From an uncultured Bacillota bacterium (lineage in GTDB: Bacteria > Bacillota > Clostridia > Christensenellales > UBA1242), in NCBI GenBank assembly GCA_937889705.1, contig CALBYO010000129.1, forward strand, positions 1 to 39,748: 39,748 nucleotides of DNA. The letters are read 5' to 3'. The notes beneath the pieces are model-generated. The model was not told where the DNA came from and searched no databases. It worked only from the letters and a program-made list of their open reading frames with translations. Made by a program: the position numbers and the translations under genes. Shown here piece by piece: positions 1 through 7,231 of the stretch. The first letter of the stretch is position 1. Each line of letters starts with the position of its first letter.

Positions 1-881
1 ATTCAGACTTTGCAAATGATTATCTTTCAGAAACAGCATTGAAAGTAACAGCAAAATCTTCAAAAGGCACTGTTAAAGGCTACACTGTTGGACTTTGGGA
101 TAGCGAATATAAAGATTTTATTTATTCAAAGACTAACACTGATTCAGAAAATGGCAGTTATGAAGTTCAAGGAGGAATTGCCGTAACAGGGTATTATGGT
201 GACAATTCCGAAATTACGATTGAAAAAACTGCTAAGATTAGATCAAGAGAAATGAAATGGGTTTTAACTTATAGTAGTTATGTAGATTGGGCTGGAAAGT
301 TTATGAACTTAATGTCATCACTTAATTATCCTTGCACTATTACAACAAACAGTGGTTATTCTCAAACGATTAATAGTAGTGACGAGTTAATGCAATATGC
401 TCAGAATGTTCCAGAAGGTAGTTTCTTAGAAAGTGAATATAGGGACGGAATGACGATTGTTTCGAATATTTGGGTTAAGTCAACATTTGGTGGTTCAACA
501 TTTGATATTAAAGAAATTGGTAATTCGGCATTTTTAGGAAATACAAACATTAAAAAAGTAATTATTAATGCAGACATTACTTACATCGCAGATGCCGCAT
601 TTAATGTTGATGCTGAAGCTGGCTCAGGCAATGTTTGTGGAATAGAAGAGATTATTTTGCCAAGTTCTTTAAAAAAGATTGGACAAGATGTATTTAGACG
701 ATCGGCATTAAATACAATAAGTTTACCAGATGGCTTAGAAAGTATCGGAACAGGTTCTTTTGGCGAATGTTTAAATTTAACTACAAAAATTGGCTCTGGT
801 TGGGTAAAATCAGAAGACGGAACAGAAGTTCCTGCTGACACATTATTGCAAGACATTGACTATGCAATTAAAAGAGCGTAA
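1..881 (+). CDS. BspA-like leucine-rich-repeat surface protein, 3' part only
   Basis: The reading frame is open from the left edge (codons start at base 3), so the true start lies outside the window and the TTG at 39 is not a convincing start. The C-terminal half has repeats of the LRR_5/BspA type: units built around IKEIGNSAFLGN, ITYIADAAF, LKKIGQDVF and LESIGTGSF, separated by I-I-LP or ISLP steps. Such domains are found in secreted or surface-bound proteins of gut bacteria and protozoa. No sortase motif or C-terminal membrane segment is visible; the protein ends shortly after the last repeat. The upstream part (residues 1-150 of what is visible) is not recognisable to me. A strong hairpin terminator follows. 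Family call is confident, function is not. Confidence 0.75.
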   Translation, partial: SDFANDYLSETALKVTAKSSKGTVKGYTVGLWDSEYKDFIYSKTNTDSENGSYEVQGGIAVTGYYGDNSEITIEKTAKIRSREMKWVLTYSSYVDWAGKFMNLMSSLNYPCTITTNSGYSQTINSSDELMQYAQNVPEGSFLESEYRDGMTIVSNIWVKSTFGGSTFDIKEIGNSAFLGNTNIKKVIINADITYIADAAFNVDAEAGSGNVCGIEEIILPSSLKKIGQDVFRRSALNTISLPDGLESIGTGSFGECLNLTTKIGSGWVKSEDGTEVPADTLLQDIDYAIKRA

Positions 882-902
882 TTAAACGCAAAACCAGAAA
901 AT

Positions 903-931
903 AAAAACACTCACGATTGTGGGTGTTTTTT
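903..931. terminator. Bidirectional intrinsic terminator
   Basis: A 12-bp stem (903-914 with 919-930, one G-T wobble) has a GATT loop, with A and T runs forming its ends. It lies between convergent genes and overlaps the stop codon of the minus-strand gene that ends at 930, so it can serve both. Confidence 0.85.
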
Positions 932-1349
932 AATTGCCAAATTCTTGGTTATTATTCAATTTCTTTTGAGCAAGGTCTGTTTCGTTATTTAGTTTTCTAT
1001 CCCAAACCTTGGCGTATTTATGATTGATTTCCATTTCAATTATTTTACCACTGAGCAGGTGAGGATCTAAATCGGCTTCTCTCATCATTTCTCTAAGTGC
1101 TCCGCTTGGCGTGCCTATGCATGTTAATTGGATCATTGGACTGCGAGCCGTTTTTGGAAATTCTTCATACAAATAGTCGGTTAAAAGTTCTTTAAAATCG
1201 TCTAATTTTATTTCAAAATTATATTTTCTTTGAACAAATCTTGGCATAACGTCAATTTGATTATCACGTTTAAATTTTTCAATTTGCATTGAAATTAAAT
1301 TGGACCAATATTCTACTGCTGCGTTGATGATTTCAATTTTTTTTGCCAT
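930..1349 (-). CDS. Hypothetical protein, 139 aa
   Basis: I do not recognise a family. The product is soluble-looking and charged, with no signal peptide or membrane segment, a helical N-terminal half, and a polar lysine/asparagine-rich tail. ATG at 1349 is preceded by an AAGGA Shine-Dalgarno about 8 bases upstream and by a plausible promoter, so it looks like a real monocistronic gene. It is convergent with the surface-protein gene and divergent from the tRNA operon. Its position beside a tRNA cluster with duplicated tRNA ends could mean it is accessory DNA, but nothing in it identifies a phage or plasmid function. Confidence 0.6.
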   Translation of the reverse strand: MAKKIEIINAAVEYWSNLISMQIEKFKRDNQIDVMPRFVQRKYNFEIKLDDFKELLTDYLYEEFPKTARSPMIQLTCIGTPSGALREMMREADLDPHLLSGKIIEMEINHKYAKVWDRKLNNETDLAQKKLNNNQEFGN

Positions 1350-1367
1350 GCTCGTTCCTTCGATATT

Positions 1368-1396
1368 GTAATATCACAATTTATTTTATTCGTCAA
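1368..1396 (-). promoter_or_regulatory. Putative promoter of the 139-aa gene
   Basis: On the minus strand, TTGACG (1396-1391) is followed by a 17-base spacer and TATTAC (1373-1368). The -35 is good and the -10 is weak. It sits just upstream of the Shine-Dalgarno of the gene starting at 1349. Confidence 0.4.
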
Positions 1397-1509
1397 TAGT
1401 CAAATTTAACAAATTTGAATTTTTTGCCAGATTTTGTCAAAGTTTAAAAAGCCATTTTCTTTGATAAATCTAATTTTATGAATTTGTCCAAGAATTTTGT
1501 TAAAAACTG

Positions 1510-1538
1510 TTGACAATTGGAAATAAATACGATATATT
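1510..1538 (+). promoter_or_regulatory. Promoter of the tRNA operon
   Basis: TTGACA (1510-1515), a 17-base spacer and TATATT (1533-1538). Transcription would start near 1545, about 20 bases before the initiator tRNA. This near-consensus sigma-A promoter suits three tandem tRNA genes. Confidence 0.8.
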
Positions 1539-1565
1539 AATAAGGCTTTTGAGAAAAAAGTGTGT

Positions 1566-1642
<77 letters not shown>

Positions 1643-1659
1643 TTAATTTAAAGCTTTAT

Positions 1660-1736
1660 GGCGACGTAGCTCAGTTGGCTAGAGCGTGCGGTTCATACCC
1701 GCAAGGTCGAAGGTTCGAATCTTTCCGTCGCTACCA
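1660..1736 (+). tRNA. Elongator tRNA-Met (CAT)
   Basis: Complete cloverleaf with CCA and anticodon loop TTCATAC. The acceptor stem pairs GGCGACG with CGTCGCT, including a G1-T72 wobble. The body (D-arm, GGTTCATACCC anticodon arm, GCTACCA end) matches the Bacillus-type elongator tRNA-Met rather than the lysidine-modified tRNA-Ile2. It lies 17 bases after tRNA-fMet in the same transcript. Confidence 0.92.
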
Positions 1737-1744
1737 TCAAATGT

Positions 1745-1819
1745 GGTCCCGTGGTCAAGTGGTTAAGACACCGCCCTTTCACGGCGGTATCATGGGTTCG
1801 AATCCCGTCGGGATCACCA
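1745..1819 (+). tRNA. tRNA-Glu (TTC)
   Basis: A 75-nt cloverleaf with encoded CCA. Anticodon loop CTTTCAC gives anticodon TTC, and the acceptor stem pairs GGTCCCG with CGGGATC. It is the last gene of the tRNA operon, 8 bases after tRNA-Met, and is followed at once by a terminator. Its last 17 bases plus the terminator are duplicated exactly 212 bp downstream. Confidence 0.96.
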
Positions 1820-1855
1820 GACGAAAACACACCATTTAGGTGTGTTTTTTAATGC
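1803..1855 (+). repeat. 53-bp direct repeat, copy 1 (tRNA-Glu 3' end plus terminator)
   Basis: Covers the last 17 bases of tRNA-Glu, the terminator hairpin and five bases after it. It is identical, base for base as I read it, to 2015-2067. Confidence 0.9.
1823..1850 (+). terminator. Terminator of the tRNA operon
   Basis: AAAACACACC (1824-1833) pairs with GGTGTGTTTT (1839-1848) around an ATTTA loop, followed by T residues. Confidence 0.9.
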
Positions 1856-2014
1856 AGGCGTTCGAGATTCGAACCCTGGGTTCGCACCGCAAACAAAGTT
1901 TGCTATCACGCCTCTGTTCAAAATGGTCGTCTTTTCGCAGGAAAGGCTCAAATACTCCCTTTTTCACAGAAAATCGCCTACACTTATTCGTCCACTGGAC
2001 GCGTTTGGCTCTTT
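1856..2014. other. 159-bp non-coding spacer between tRNA-Glu end repeats
   Basis: The 1820-2249 interval has no credible protein gene. This part contains a perfect 7+1+7 palindrome of tRNA T-arm-like sequence (CGAACCC T GGGTTCG, 1870-1884) and a hairpin GCAAAC-AAA-GTTTGC (1889-1903). It is noticeably richer in GC than its surroundings. Short open frames on both strands through it have no Shine-Dalgarno and arise from tRNA-derived sequence. It may be the remnant of a small element inserted at the tRNA 3' end. Confidence 0.6.
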
Positions 2015-2067
2015 TCCCGTCGGGATCACCAGACGAAAACACACCATTTAGGTGTGTTTTTTAATGC
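2015..2067 (+). repeat. 53-bp direct repeat, copy 2
   Basis: Exact second copy of the tRNA-Glu 3' end with its terminator (hairpin 2036-2060), offset by 212 bp, without the rest of a tRNA. It is preceded by GCGTTTGGCTCTTTT (2001-2015), which recurs at 2071-2085 before a degenerate third copy. Confidence 0.9.
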
Positions 2068-2070
2068 TTA

Positions 2071-2138
2071 GCGTTTGGCTCTTTTCTCATCGGTATAACC
2101 AAGAAAATTAAAAAGGTCTTTTATAAGGTCTTTTTTTA
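2071..2138 (+). repeat. Degenerate third copy of the tRNA-Glu 3'-end repeat
   Basis: Begins with the 16-base block also seen at 2001-2016, continues with TCATCGGTATAACCA in place of CCGTCGGGATCACCA, and ends in a T-rich stretch (GGTCTTTTTTT). The pattern suggests an older, mutated copy. Confidence 0.6.
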
Positions 2139-2201
2139 TCAATAATATTGAATATATACATTCTTATAATTATATTTTAGATATACACGGTGAAAAAAAT
2201 A

Positions 2202-2228
2202 TTGACTATGAAATAAAAATGATATAAT
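2202..2228 (+). promoter_or_regulatory. Putative hisS promoter
   Basis: TTGACT (2202-2207) and a perfect TATAAT (2223-2228) with a short 15-base spacer; an alternative -35, TATTGA at 2200, gives 17. The hisS start follows 22 bases after the -10. No T-box motif is visible between the repeats and hisS. Confidence 0.55.
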
Positions 2229-2249
2229 ATAAAGTCATAGGAGATTAAT

Positions 2250-3548
2250 ATGGTAGAACCTAAAATATTGCCTGGGTTTATAGAGTTTTCCCCAAGCGAA
2301 CAAGCACAATTTAAAAAAATAAAAACTACGATTGCTAAAAATTTTGAGTTATTTGGATACAGTCCTATTGATACAGTTGTTTTGGAGCGCGAAGATGTTT
2401 TACTTGCGAAAGCTGGTGGTGAAACAGAAAAACAGATTTTCACAATTGAGAAAGGCGAGAAAAATATGTGCCTTCGTTTTGACTTAACTGTTTCATTTGC
2501 AAGGTATGTTGCTTCAAGGGAAAATGAATTGGCTTTTCCATTTAAAAGATTTCAAGTTGGTAAAGTTTATCGCGGCGAAAGGCCACAAAAGGGAAGATAC
2601 AGAGAATTTTATCAATGCGACATTGATGTTATTGGTAAGGAAAATTTATCAGTTAAGTATGATGCAGAAGTCCCTTGCGTCATGAGTAAGTCGTTGAAAG
2701 AAATTGGCATTGAGAATTTTAAAATTAAGATTAACAACAGGAAAGTTTTGTTTGGATTTATACAATCTTTGAACCTTGGTTGTGATTATAACGAAGTGGT
2801 AAGAATAATTGATAAGTTTGACAAAATCGGCAAGGAAAATTTTGTTGCTTGTTTGAAAGATTTACAAATTAGTGACGAAAATTGCGAAAAAATCTTGAAT
2901 TTTATTGAAAAAAGCGGAAAAAATTGTGAAAAAATTGAATTTTTAAGAAATTTAAACATCGCTTCCGAAGATTTTAACAAAGGTGTTGAAGAGCTTGAAG
3001 AAGTATTAAGCGTGGTAAAATCTTTTGGCGAAGAAGACAATTTTGAAATAGATTTTAAAATTTCCCGCGGGCTTGATTATTACACTGGTACGGTTTACGA
3101 AACATTTATAACTGGCTACGAAAATTTCGGTTCAATTTGCTCAGGTGGAAGATACGACAATCTTGCTGGTTGTTATACAAATACAAAATTGCCTGGCGTG
3201 GGTATGAGCATTGGATTGACAAGATTATTTGTGTTGCTTAGAGATAATAATCTTTTAAAATTTGAAAGCAAGTCAAGCATTGATGTTCTTATTTTAACAA
3301 TGGGTGAATATTGCGACCAAGCGGTTAAGCTTGCAGAGTTTTTAAGAACAAATGGTGTTCGATGCGACAACTATTTTGACGATGCAAAGTTTAAAGCCAA
3401 AATGAACTATGCAAATAAAATCGGTGTGCCTTATGTTGCAATTTTAGGTGAAGATGAAATTGCAAATGATTACATTACTTTGAAAAACATGTCAACAGGC
3501 GAGCAACAAAAAGTTTCTAACAATGAACTTATAAAAATTATTAAATAA
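2250..3548 (+). CDS. hisS: Histidine--tRNA ligase
   Basis: Class II aminoacyl-tRNA synthetase of 432 aa that charges tRNA-His in the cytoplasm. Visible signatures are the motif 2 region (RVGKVYRGERPQKGR-type, FYQCDIDVIG), the HisRS-specific GLDYYTGTVYE, the motif 3 glycine-rich block SGGRYDNL with GVGMSIGLTRL, and a C-terminal anticodon-binding domain from about residue 345. The length is normal. ATG at 2250 has TAGGAG 6 bases upstream. The gene is followed by the tRNA-His gene 43 bases after its stop, an unusual but logical pairing of enzyme and substrate. The tRNA has its own promoter and need not depend on read-through. Confidence 0.97.
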   Translation: MVEPKILPGFIEFSPSEQAQFKKIKTTIAKNFELFGYSPIDTVVLEREDVLLAKAGGETEKQIFTIEKGEKNMCLRFDLTVSFARYVASRENELAFPFKRFQVGKVYRGERPQKGRYREFYQCDIDVIGKENLSVKYDAEVPCVMSKSLKEIGIENFKIKINNRKVLFGFIQSLNLGCDYNEVVRIIDKFDKIGKENFVACLKDLQISDENCEKILNFIEKSGKNCEKIEFLRNLNIASEDFNKGVEELEEVLSVVKSFGEEDNFEIDFKISRGLDYYTGTVYETFITGYENFGSICSGGRYDNLAGCYTNTKLPGVGMSIGLTRLFVLLRDNNLLKFESKSSIDVLILTMGEYCDQAVKLAEFLRTNGVRCDNYFDDAKFKAKMNYANKIGVPYVAILGEDEIANDYITLKNMSTGEQQKVSNNELIKIIK

Positions 3549-3552
3549 ATTG

Positions 3553-3581
3553 TTGACAAACCCCTTGTTTTAGTGTAGTAT
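3553..3581 (+). promoter_or_regulatory. Promoter of tRNA-His
   Basis: TTGACA (3553-3558), 17-base spacer, TAGTAT (3576-3581), immediately after the hisS stop. The tRNA starts 10 bases after the -10. Confidence 0.8.
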
Positions 3582-3591
3582 AACAAGGCGT

Positions 3592-3668
3592 GGTGGATAT
3601 AGCTCAGCTGGTAGAGCGCCAGATTGTGGCTCTGGAGGTCAAGGGTTCGAGACCCTTTATTCACCCCA
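3592..3668 (+). tRNA. tRNA-His (GTG)
   Basis: Cloverleaf with anticodon loop TTGTGGC (anticodon GTG), acceptor stem GTGGATA paired with TATTCAC, and encoded CCA. The base before G1 is G and the discriminator is C, giving the G(-1):C73 pair characteristic of tRNA-His. It lies directly downstream of hisS. Confidence 0.95.
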
Positions 3669-3670
3669 TT

Positions 3671-3695
3671 AAGCACCTTAATAGGTGCTTTTTTT
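3671..3695 (+). terminator. Terminator after tRNA-His
   Basis: AAGCACC (3671-3677) pairs with GGTGCTT (3684-3690), loop TTAATA, followed by five T. Confidence 0.88.
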
Positions 3696-3723
3696 GTTGC
3701 TTATTGGGTCTCGAATTAAGCGT

Positions 3724-3751
3724 AAAAAAAGTTGCCAGTGGCAAGTTTTTT
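3724..3751. terminator. Second hairpin with T-run
   Basis: TTGCC-AGT-GGCAA (3732-3744) is flanked by A7 and T6 with one internal G-G mismatch, a terminator-like shape in either direction. It stands 30 bases after the tRNA-His terminator, so it may be a back-up. A GC-rich palindrome CGCCGGCG follows at 3754-3761. Confidence 0.55.
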
Positions 3752-3838
3752 AGCGCCGGCGTGAAATTGTGATAGAGTGTGAATAATAATTTTTATAAAT
3801 CACTTTATTTTTGCAATAATTAGTGATATATTTTTCGC

Positions 3839-4033
3839 ATGGAAGAAAATGAAAACAGCTTAGAGTTTATAAAATATTTACAAAATTTTGACGAGGATTT
3901 TAGTATGAGTGATTACACGCCTGACGAAATTTATGAAATGATTCATAAAAACGATACACAAAAATTTAAAGACAAATATTTCAGCAAATATGATGATGTG
4001 AAAAGTAGTAGCTTAAAAAAGCAAGATTGGTAA
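3839..4033 (+). CDS. Small acidic hypothetical protein, up to 64 aa
   Basis: Acidic then basic small protein with no known motif, membrane segment or signal. The ATG at 3839 gives 64 aa but has no Shine-Dalgarno. An in-frame ATG at 3905 has GAGGA (3893-3897) 7 bases upstream and would give 42 aa, starting MSDYTPDEIYEMI; that may be the real start. It precedes typA by 76 bases, and typA has its own promoter. Moderately likely to be real; function unknown. Confidence 0.45.
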   Translation: MEENENSLEFIKYLQNFDEDFSMSDYTPDEIYEMIHKNDTQKFKDKYFSKYDDVKSSSLKKQDW

Positions 4034-4053
4034 TAAAAATTTTTCAAAATTTA

Positions 4054-4082
4054 TTGCAATCGCCTTTGCGTTGTGATATAAT
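4054..4082 (+). promoter_or_regulatory. typA promoter
   Basis: TTGCAA (4054-4059), 17-base spacer, TATAAT (4077-4082), 27 bases before the typA ATG. Confidence 0.75.
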
Positions 4083-4109
4083 GCCACGGTTTAAAAAAGG
4101 AAAAAATTT

Positions 4110-5939
4110 ATGAATAAGAATATTAGAAATGTTGCGATAATCGCGCACGTTGACCACGGTAAAACATCACTTGTTAACGAAATGTTAAAACAAGGCAATG
4201 TTTTTAGGGACAATCAAACAGTTGAAGACAGAGTTATGGATAGTAATGACATCGAAAAAGAAAGGGGCATTACTATTCTTTCCAAGAACGCAAGTTGTTC
4301 TTATAAAGGCGTTAAAATCAATGTTGTTGACACCCCAGGACACGCGGATTTCGGTGGCGAAGTTGAGCGTGTTTTGAAGATGGTTGATGGCGTTTTGCTT
4401 GTTGTTGATGCTTATGAAGGACCAATGCCACAAACAAGATTTGTTTTGGAACGTGCTCTTGCTCTTGGGCTTAAAGTCATTGTTGTTGTAAATAAAATTG
4501 ATAAACCAGATGCAAGGCTTAAAGAAGTTCAAGACGAAGTTTTGGAACTTTTATTAGATTTAGACGCTGATGAAGAACAATTAAATTCTCCATTCATTTT
4601 TGCATCAGCAAGAGAAGGAACAGCAAGCACAAATTATTTGGAAAAGGGCAAAGATTTAACACCACTTTTTGATTGCATATTGGAACATATTCCAGCACCA
4701 CAAGGTGATGAAAATGCACCATTTAGAATGCTTGTGTCATCAGCAGAACACAACGATTATGTTGGTAAACTTGCTATTGGTAAAATTGAAAGCGGAAGCG
4801 TTAAAATTGGTGACCAAATTGTGCTTTGCAACTACCACGATGAAAGCAAAAAAATTAGAAATAAAATTGTTTCACTTTTTACTTTTGAAGGCTTGAAAAG
4901 AGTTCAAGTTGAAAGTGCAAGCGTTGGTGAAATTGTTTGTATTGCTGGTATAGAAAATATCGGTATTGGCGACACAGTTTGCAGTCCTGAAAGAGTTGAA
5001 CCACTTGAATTTGTTAAAATTGCAGAACCAAGCGTTGAAATGACTTTCCTTGTAAATGATAGCCCATTTGCTGGCAAAGAAGGCAAATTTGTAACAAGCA
5101 GGCATTTGCGTGACAGGCTCTATAAAGAAGCAGTTAAAGACTTGTCATTAAAGGTTAGTGACACAAATTCAACAGATGCGTTCACTGTTTGCGGTCGTGG
5201 CGAAATGCACCTTTCAATTTTGATTGAAAATATGCGCCGTGATGGCTATGAATTCCAAGTTTCAATGCCAAGAGTTAGATTTAAAGAAATTGACGGCAAA
5301 AAATATGAACCTATTGATATTTTGACAGTTGATGTTCCAGAAGATAGTGTGGGCGCTATTATGAACAAAATGGGAAACAGAAAGGGTGACTTAATTGCTA
5401 TGACACCTAAGGGCAGCCGTATGAAAATGGAATTTTATATTCCAGAAAGAGGTATTTTTGGATTTAAATCAGAAATGCTTACAGACACACGCGGCGAAGG
5501 TATTATGAGTTCAGTTTTCCACGATTATGAACCTTACAAAGGCGAAATTAATAGAAAGGCTTATGGCTCACTTATCGCGTTTGAAAACGGCGAAGCAGTT
5601 GCTTATGGACTTTTCAATGCGCAAGACCGCGGACAATTATTCATTGGTGCTGGCACTCCTGTTTATGCTGGAATGGTATTTGGTAGAAATCCAAAGGGCG
5701 AAGACTTAGTTGTTAACCCTTGCAAAACAAAGCATTTATCTAACTGCCGTAGTTCAAGTTCAGACGAAGCATTAAGGCTTGTTCCACCAATTCAAATGAG
5801 TTTGGAAGATTGCCTTGAATTCTTGGCAGATGACGAATATTTGGAAGTAACACCAAAGTCAATCAGAATAAGAAAAATTGTTCTTGACCACAGAGAGCGT
5901 TTGCGTATTCGTGGCAAAATGTTAAATATGGAAGATTAA
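4110..5939 (+). CDS. typA: Translational GTPase TypA/BipA
   Basis: Ribosome-associated GTPase of the EF-G/LepA superfamily, linked in other bacteria to stress adaptation and 50S assembly. At 609 aa it has the family length. G1 is AHVDHGKT (residues 12-19), switch 2 is DTPGH (74-78), G4 is NKID (128-131). Domain 2 follows around 200-290, then EF-G-like domains, and the TypA-specific C-terminal domain with the SSSDEALRL and LRIRGKML-type ending. ATG at 4110 has AAGGA upstream. A strong terminator follows the stop directly. Nothing is truncated or unusual. Confidence 0.97.
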   Translation: MNKNIRNVAIIAHVDHGKTSLVNEMLKQGNVFRDNQTVEDRVMDSNDIEKERGITILSKNASCSYKGVKINVVDTPGHADFGGEVERVLKMVDGVLLVVDAYEGPMPQTRFVLERALALGLKVIVVVNKIDKPDARLKEVQDEVLELLLDLDADEEQLNSPFIFASAREGTASTNYLEKGKDLTPLFDCILEHIPAPQGDENAPFRMLVSSAEHNDYVGKLAIGKIESGSVKIGDQIVLCNYHDESKKIRNKIVSLFTFEGLKRVQVESASVGEIVCIAGIENIGIGDTVCSPERVEPLEFVKIAEPSVEMTFLVNDSPFAGKEGKFVTSRHLRDRLYKEAVKDLSLKVSDTNSTDAFTVCGRGEMHLSILIENMRRDGYEFQVSMPRVRFKEIDGKKYEPIDILTVDVPEDSVGAIMNKMGNRKGDLIAMTPKGSRMKMEFYIPERGIFGFKSEMLTDTRGEGIMSSVFHDYEPYKGEINRKAYGSLIAFENGEAVAYGLFNAQDRGQLFIGAGTPVYAGMVFGRNPKGEDLVVNPCKTKHLSNCRSSSSDEALRLVPPIQMSLEDCLEFLADDEYLEVTPKSIRIRKIVLDHRERLRIRGKMLNMED

Positions 5940-5967
5940 AAAATACAGGCGGCGGCCTGTATTTTTT
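5940..5967. terminator. Bidirectional terminator between typA and rseP
   Basis: AAAATACAGG (5940-5949) pairs with CCTGTATTTT (5956-5965) around CGGCGG. It sits between convergent genes. Confidence 0.88.
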
Positions 5968-5980
5968 AACTTTAAACTAT

Positions 5981-7129
5981 TTAAAGCACGAAATGTAGGA
6001 TATCAACTACAACGACAAAGACAAGCAAAAATATCAGTCCGCCCATGTTGATGTAGCCCTTTACTTTTTCGTTAATAGGCTTTTTGGTTATCCATTCAAT
6101 TCCTGTGAAAACCATTTGTGCACCGTCAAGAGCGGGGAATGGAATAAGATTGAACATTGCCAGGTTTGCAGCAATCAGCGGCAGCAAGATGAACAAGTTG
6201 ACGATTGATGTTTGCGTGTAAGTTGCTATGAGCGAAATTGTTGTTATTGTTCCGCCGATTTGGTTGATTGGAATTTTGAAAGTTATAAGGAGCCACAAAG
6301 ATTTCAACACCGCCCAAGCCATGAAAATTGCAAGGGCGAATGCTCCGCCAAGTGCTTCAAAAAATGGTCTTGGATAGAGTTCAAGGTCGGCAACTGTAAG
6401 CAAAGCGTTGCCTTCTTCGTCAAACATATATATATCTTTGTTGTTGACATCGGCTTTTTGTTCTTCTGTCAATGTTTTTGGATTGACAGTATTTTTAAAT
6501 TTTGGTTTTAAAGCCACTGTGACATCTATAAACTCATCTTTTTTTGTTTCTTCGTTATATCTTTTTATTGTTAAAGTGATGTTGTTCCTATCTTTTGCAT
6601 TAGAGAGCAATGCGCCGAGCGTGCCGTTTGTTGCAAAGTTGATTTTTGTTCCATCAACTTCATAGATAACATCGCCTTTTTGCAAGTTTTCGTTGTAGAT
6701 GCTAGGGTCGCCAGTTACGCGATAAATATCATAACCAAAAGAAACTAACAAGATAAACGAAAATATAATTGCACTTAGAAAGTTAAAAAATGCACCTGCG
6801 AACAAAACAATCATTCTTTTCCAAGGTTTTTGATTGTTAAACGCTTCCGGATTTTTGCCGTCTGCGGCATCTGTTTCGCCTTCAAAAGCGCAATAGCCAC
6901 CAAGTGGAAAAATCCTAATTGAAAATTTTTCGCCGCGTTTGTTAGTTCTGGAATAAATTGCTTTACCAAAACCTATTGAAAATTCGTTAATTTTAAATTT
7001 CAAAAATCTTCCTGCAACATAATGTCCAGTTTCATGAATTAAAATCATGAGAAGAAGGACAAAGATAGCAAGAATAACATAAAGTATTGTTGACATTGTG
7101 GAAGAAATTCCCATTAATGATAAGTTCAA
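5981..7129 (-). CDS. rseP: RseP-type site-2 intramembrane zinc metalloprotease (M50)
   Basis: Membrane protease that cuts transmembrane segments of anti-sigma factors and signal-peptide remnants. The zinc motif HETGH is at residues 32-36 in the first membrane helix. A PDZ-like domain lies at about 140-180 (LQKGDVIYEVDGTKI), and the second metal motif NLIPFPALDG is near the C-terminus (Asp 335). At 382 aa it is short for the family. The chosen start is TTG at 7129 with AAGAGG 5 bases upstream; the ATG five codons later has no better ribosome site. The 102-base gap from the upstream signal-peptidase gene holds a 7-bp inverted repeat (7150-7156 with 7172-7178). It is on the opposite strand from frr-uppS-cdsA, although in many bacteria it follows cdsA and dxr. 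Confidence 0.93.
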   Translation of the reverse strand: MNLSLMGISSTMSTILYVILAIFVLLLMILIHETGHYVAGRFLKFKINEFSIGFGKAIYSRTNKRGEKFSIRIFPLGGYCAFEGETDAADGKNPEAFNNQKPWKRMIVLFAGAFFNFLSAIIFSFILLVSFGYDIYRVTGDPSIYNENLQKGDVIYEVDGTKINFATNGTLGALLSNAKDRNNITLTIKRYNEETKKDEFIDVTVALKPKFKNTVNPKTLTEEQKADVNNKDIYMFDEEGNALLTVADLELYPRPFFEALGGAFALAIFMAWAVLKSLWLLITFKIPINQIGGTITTISLIATYTQTSIVNLFILLPLIAANLAMFNLIPFPALDGAQMVFTGIEWITKKPINEKVKGYINMGGLIFLLVFVVVVDILHFVL

Positions 7130-7231
7130 GTTAACCTCTTAAATATTGTTATGTTAAATGTGTTTATATAATAACATATTAAAAATAAAAAAGAAATACA
7201 AAAACTAAAATAGTGTAATTTTGATTAAATT

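Noticed and set aside
1836..2064. Open frames on both strands (68-74 codons) in the tRNA-Glu repeat region
   Set aside because: No ribosome sites, three frames overlap, and the sequence is explained by tRNA-derived repeats and terminators.
2068..2249. T-box riboswitch before hisS
   Set aside because: No AGGGTGGNACCGCG-like T-box sequence or specifier stem is seen; the region holds repeat remnants and a promoter. The same holds before leuS.
3470..3772. Open frames overlapping tRNA-His on both strands
   Set aside because: They read through the tRNA and its terminator; not genes.
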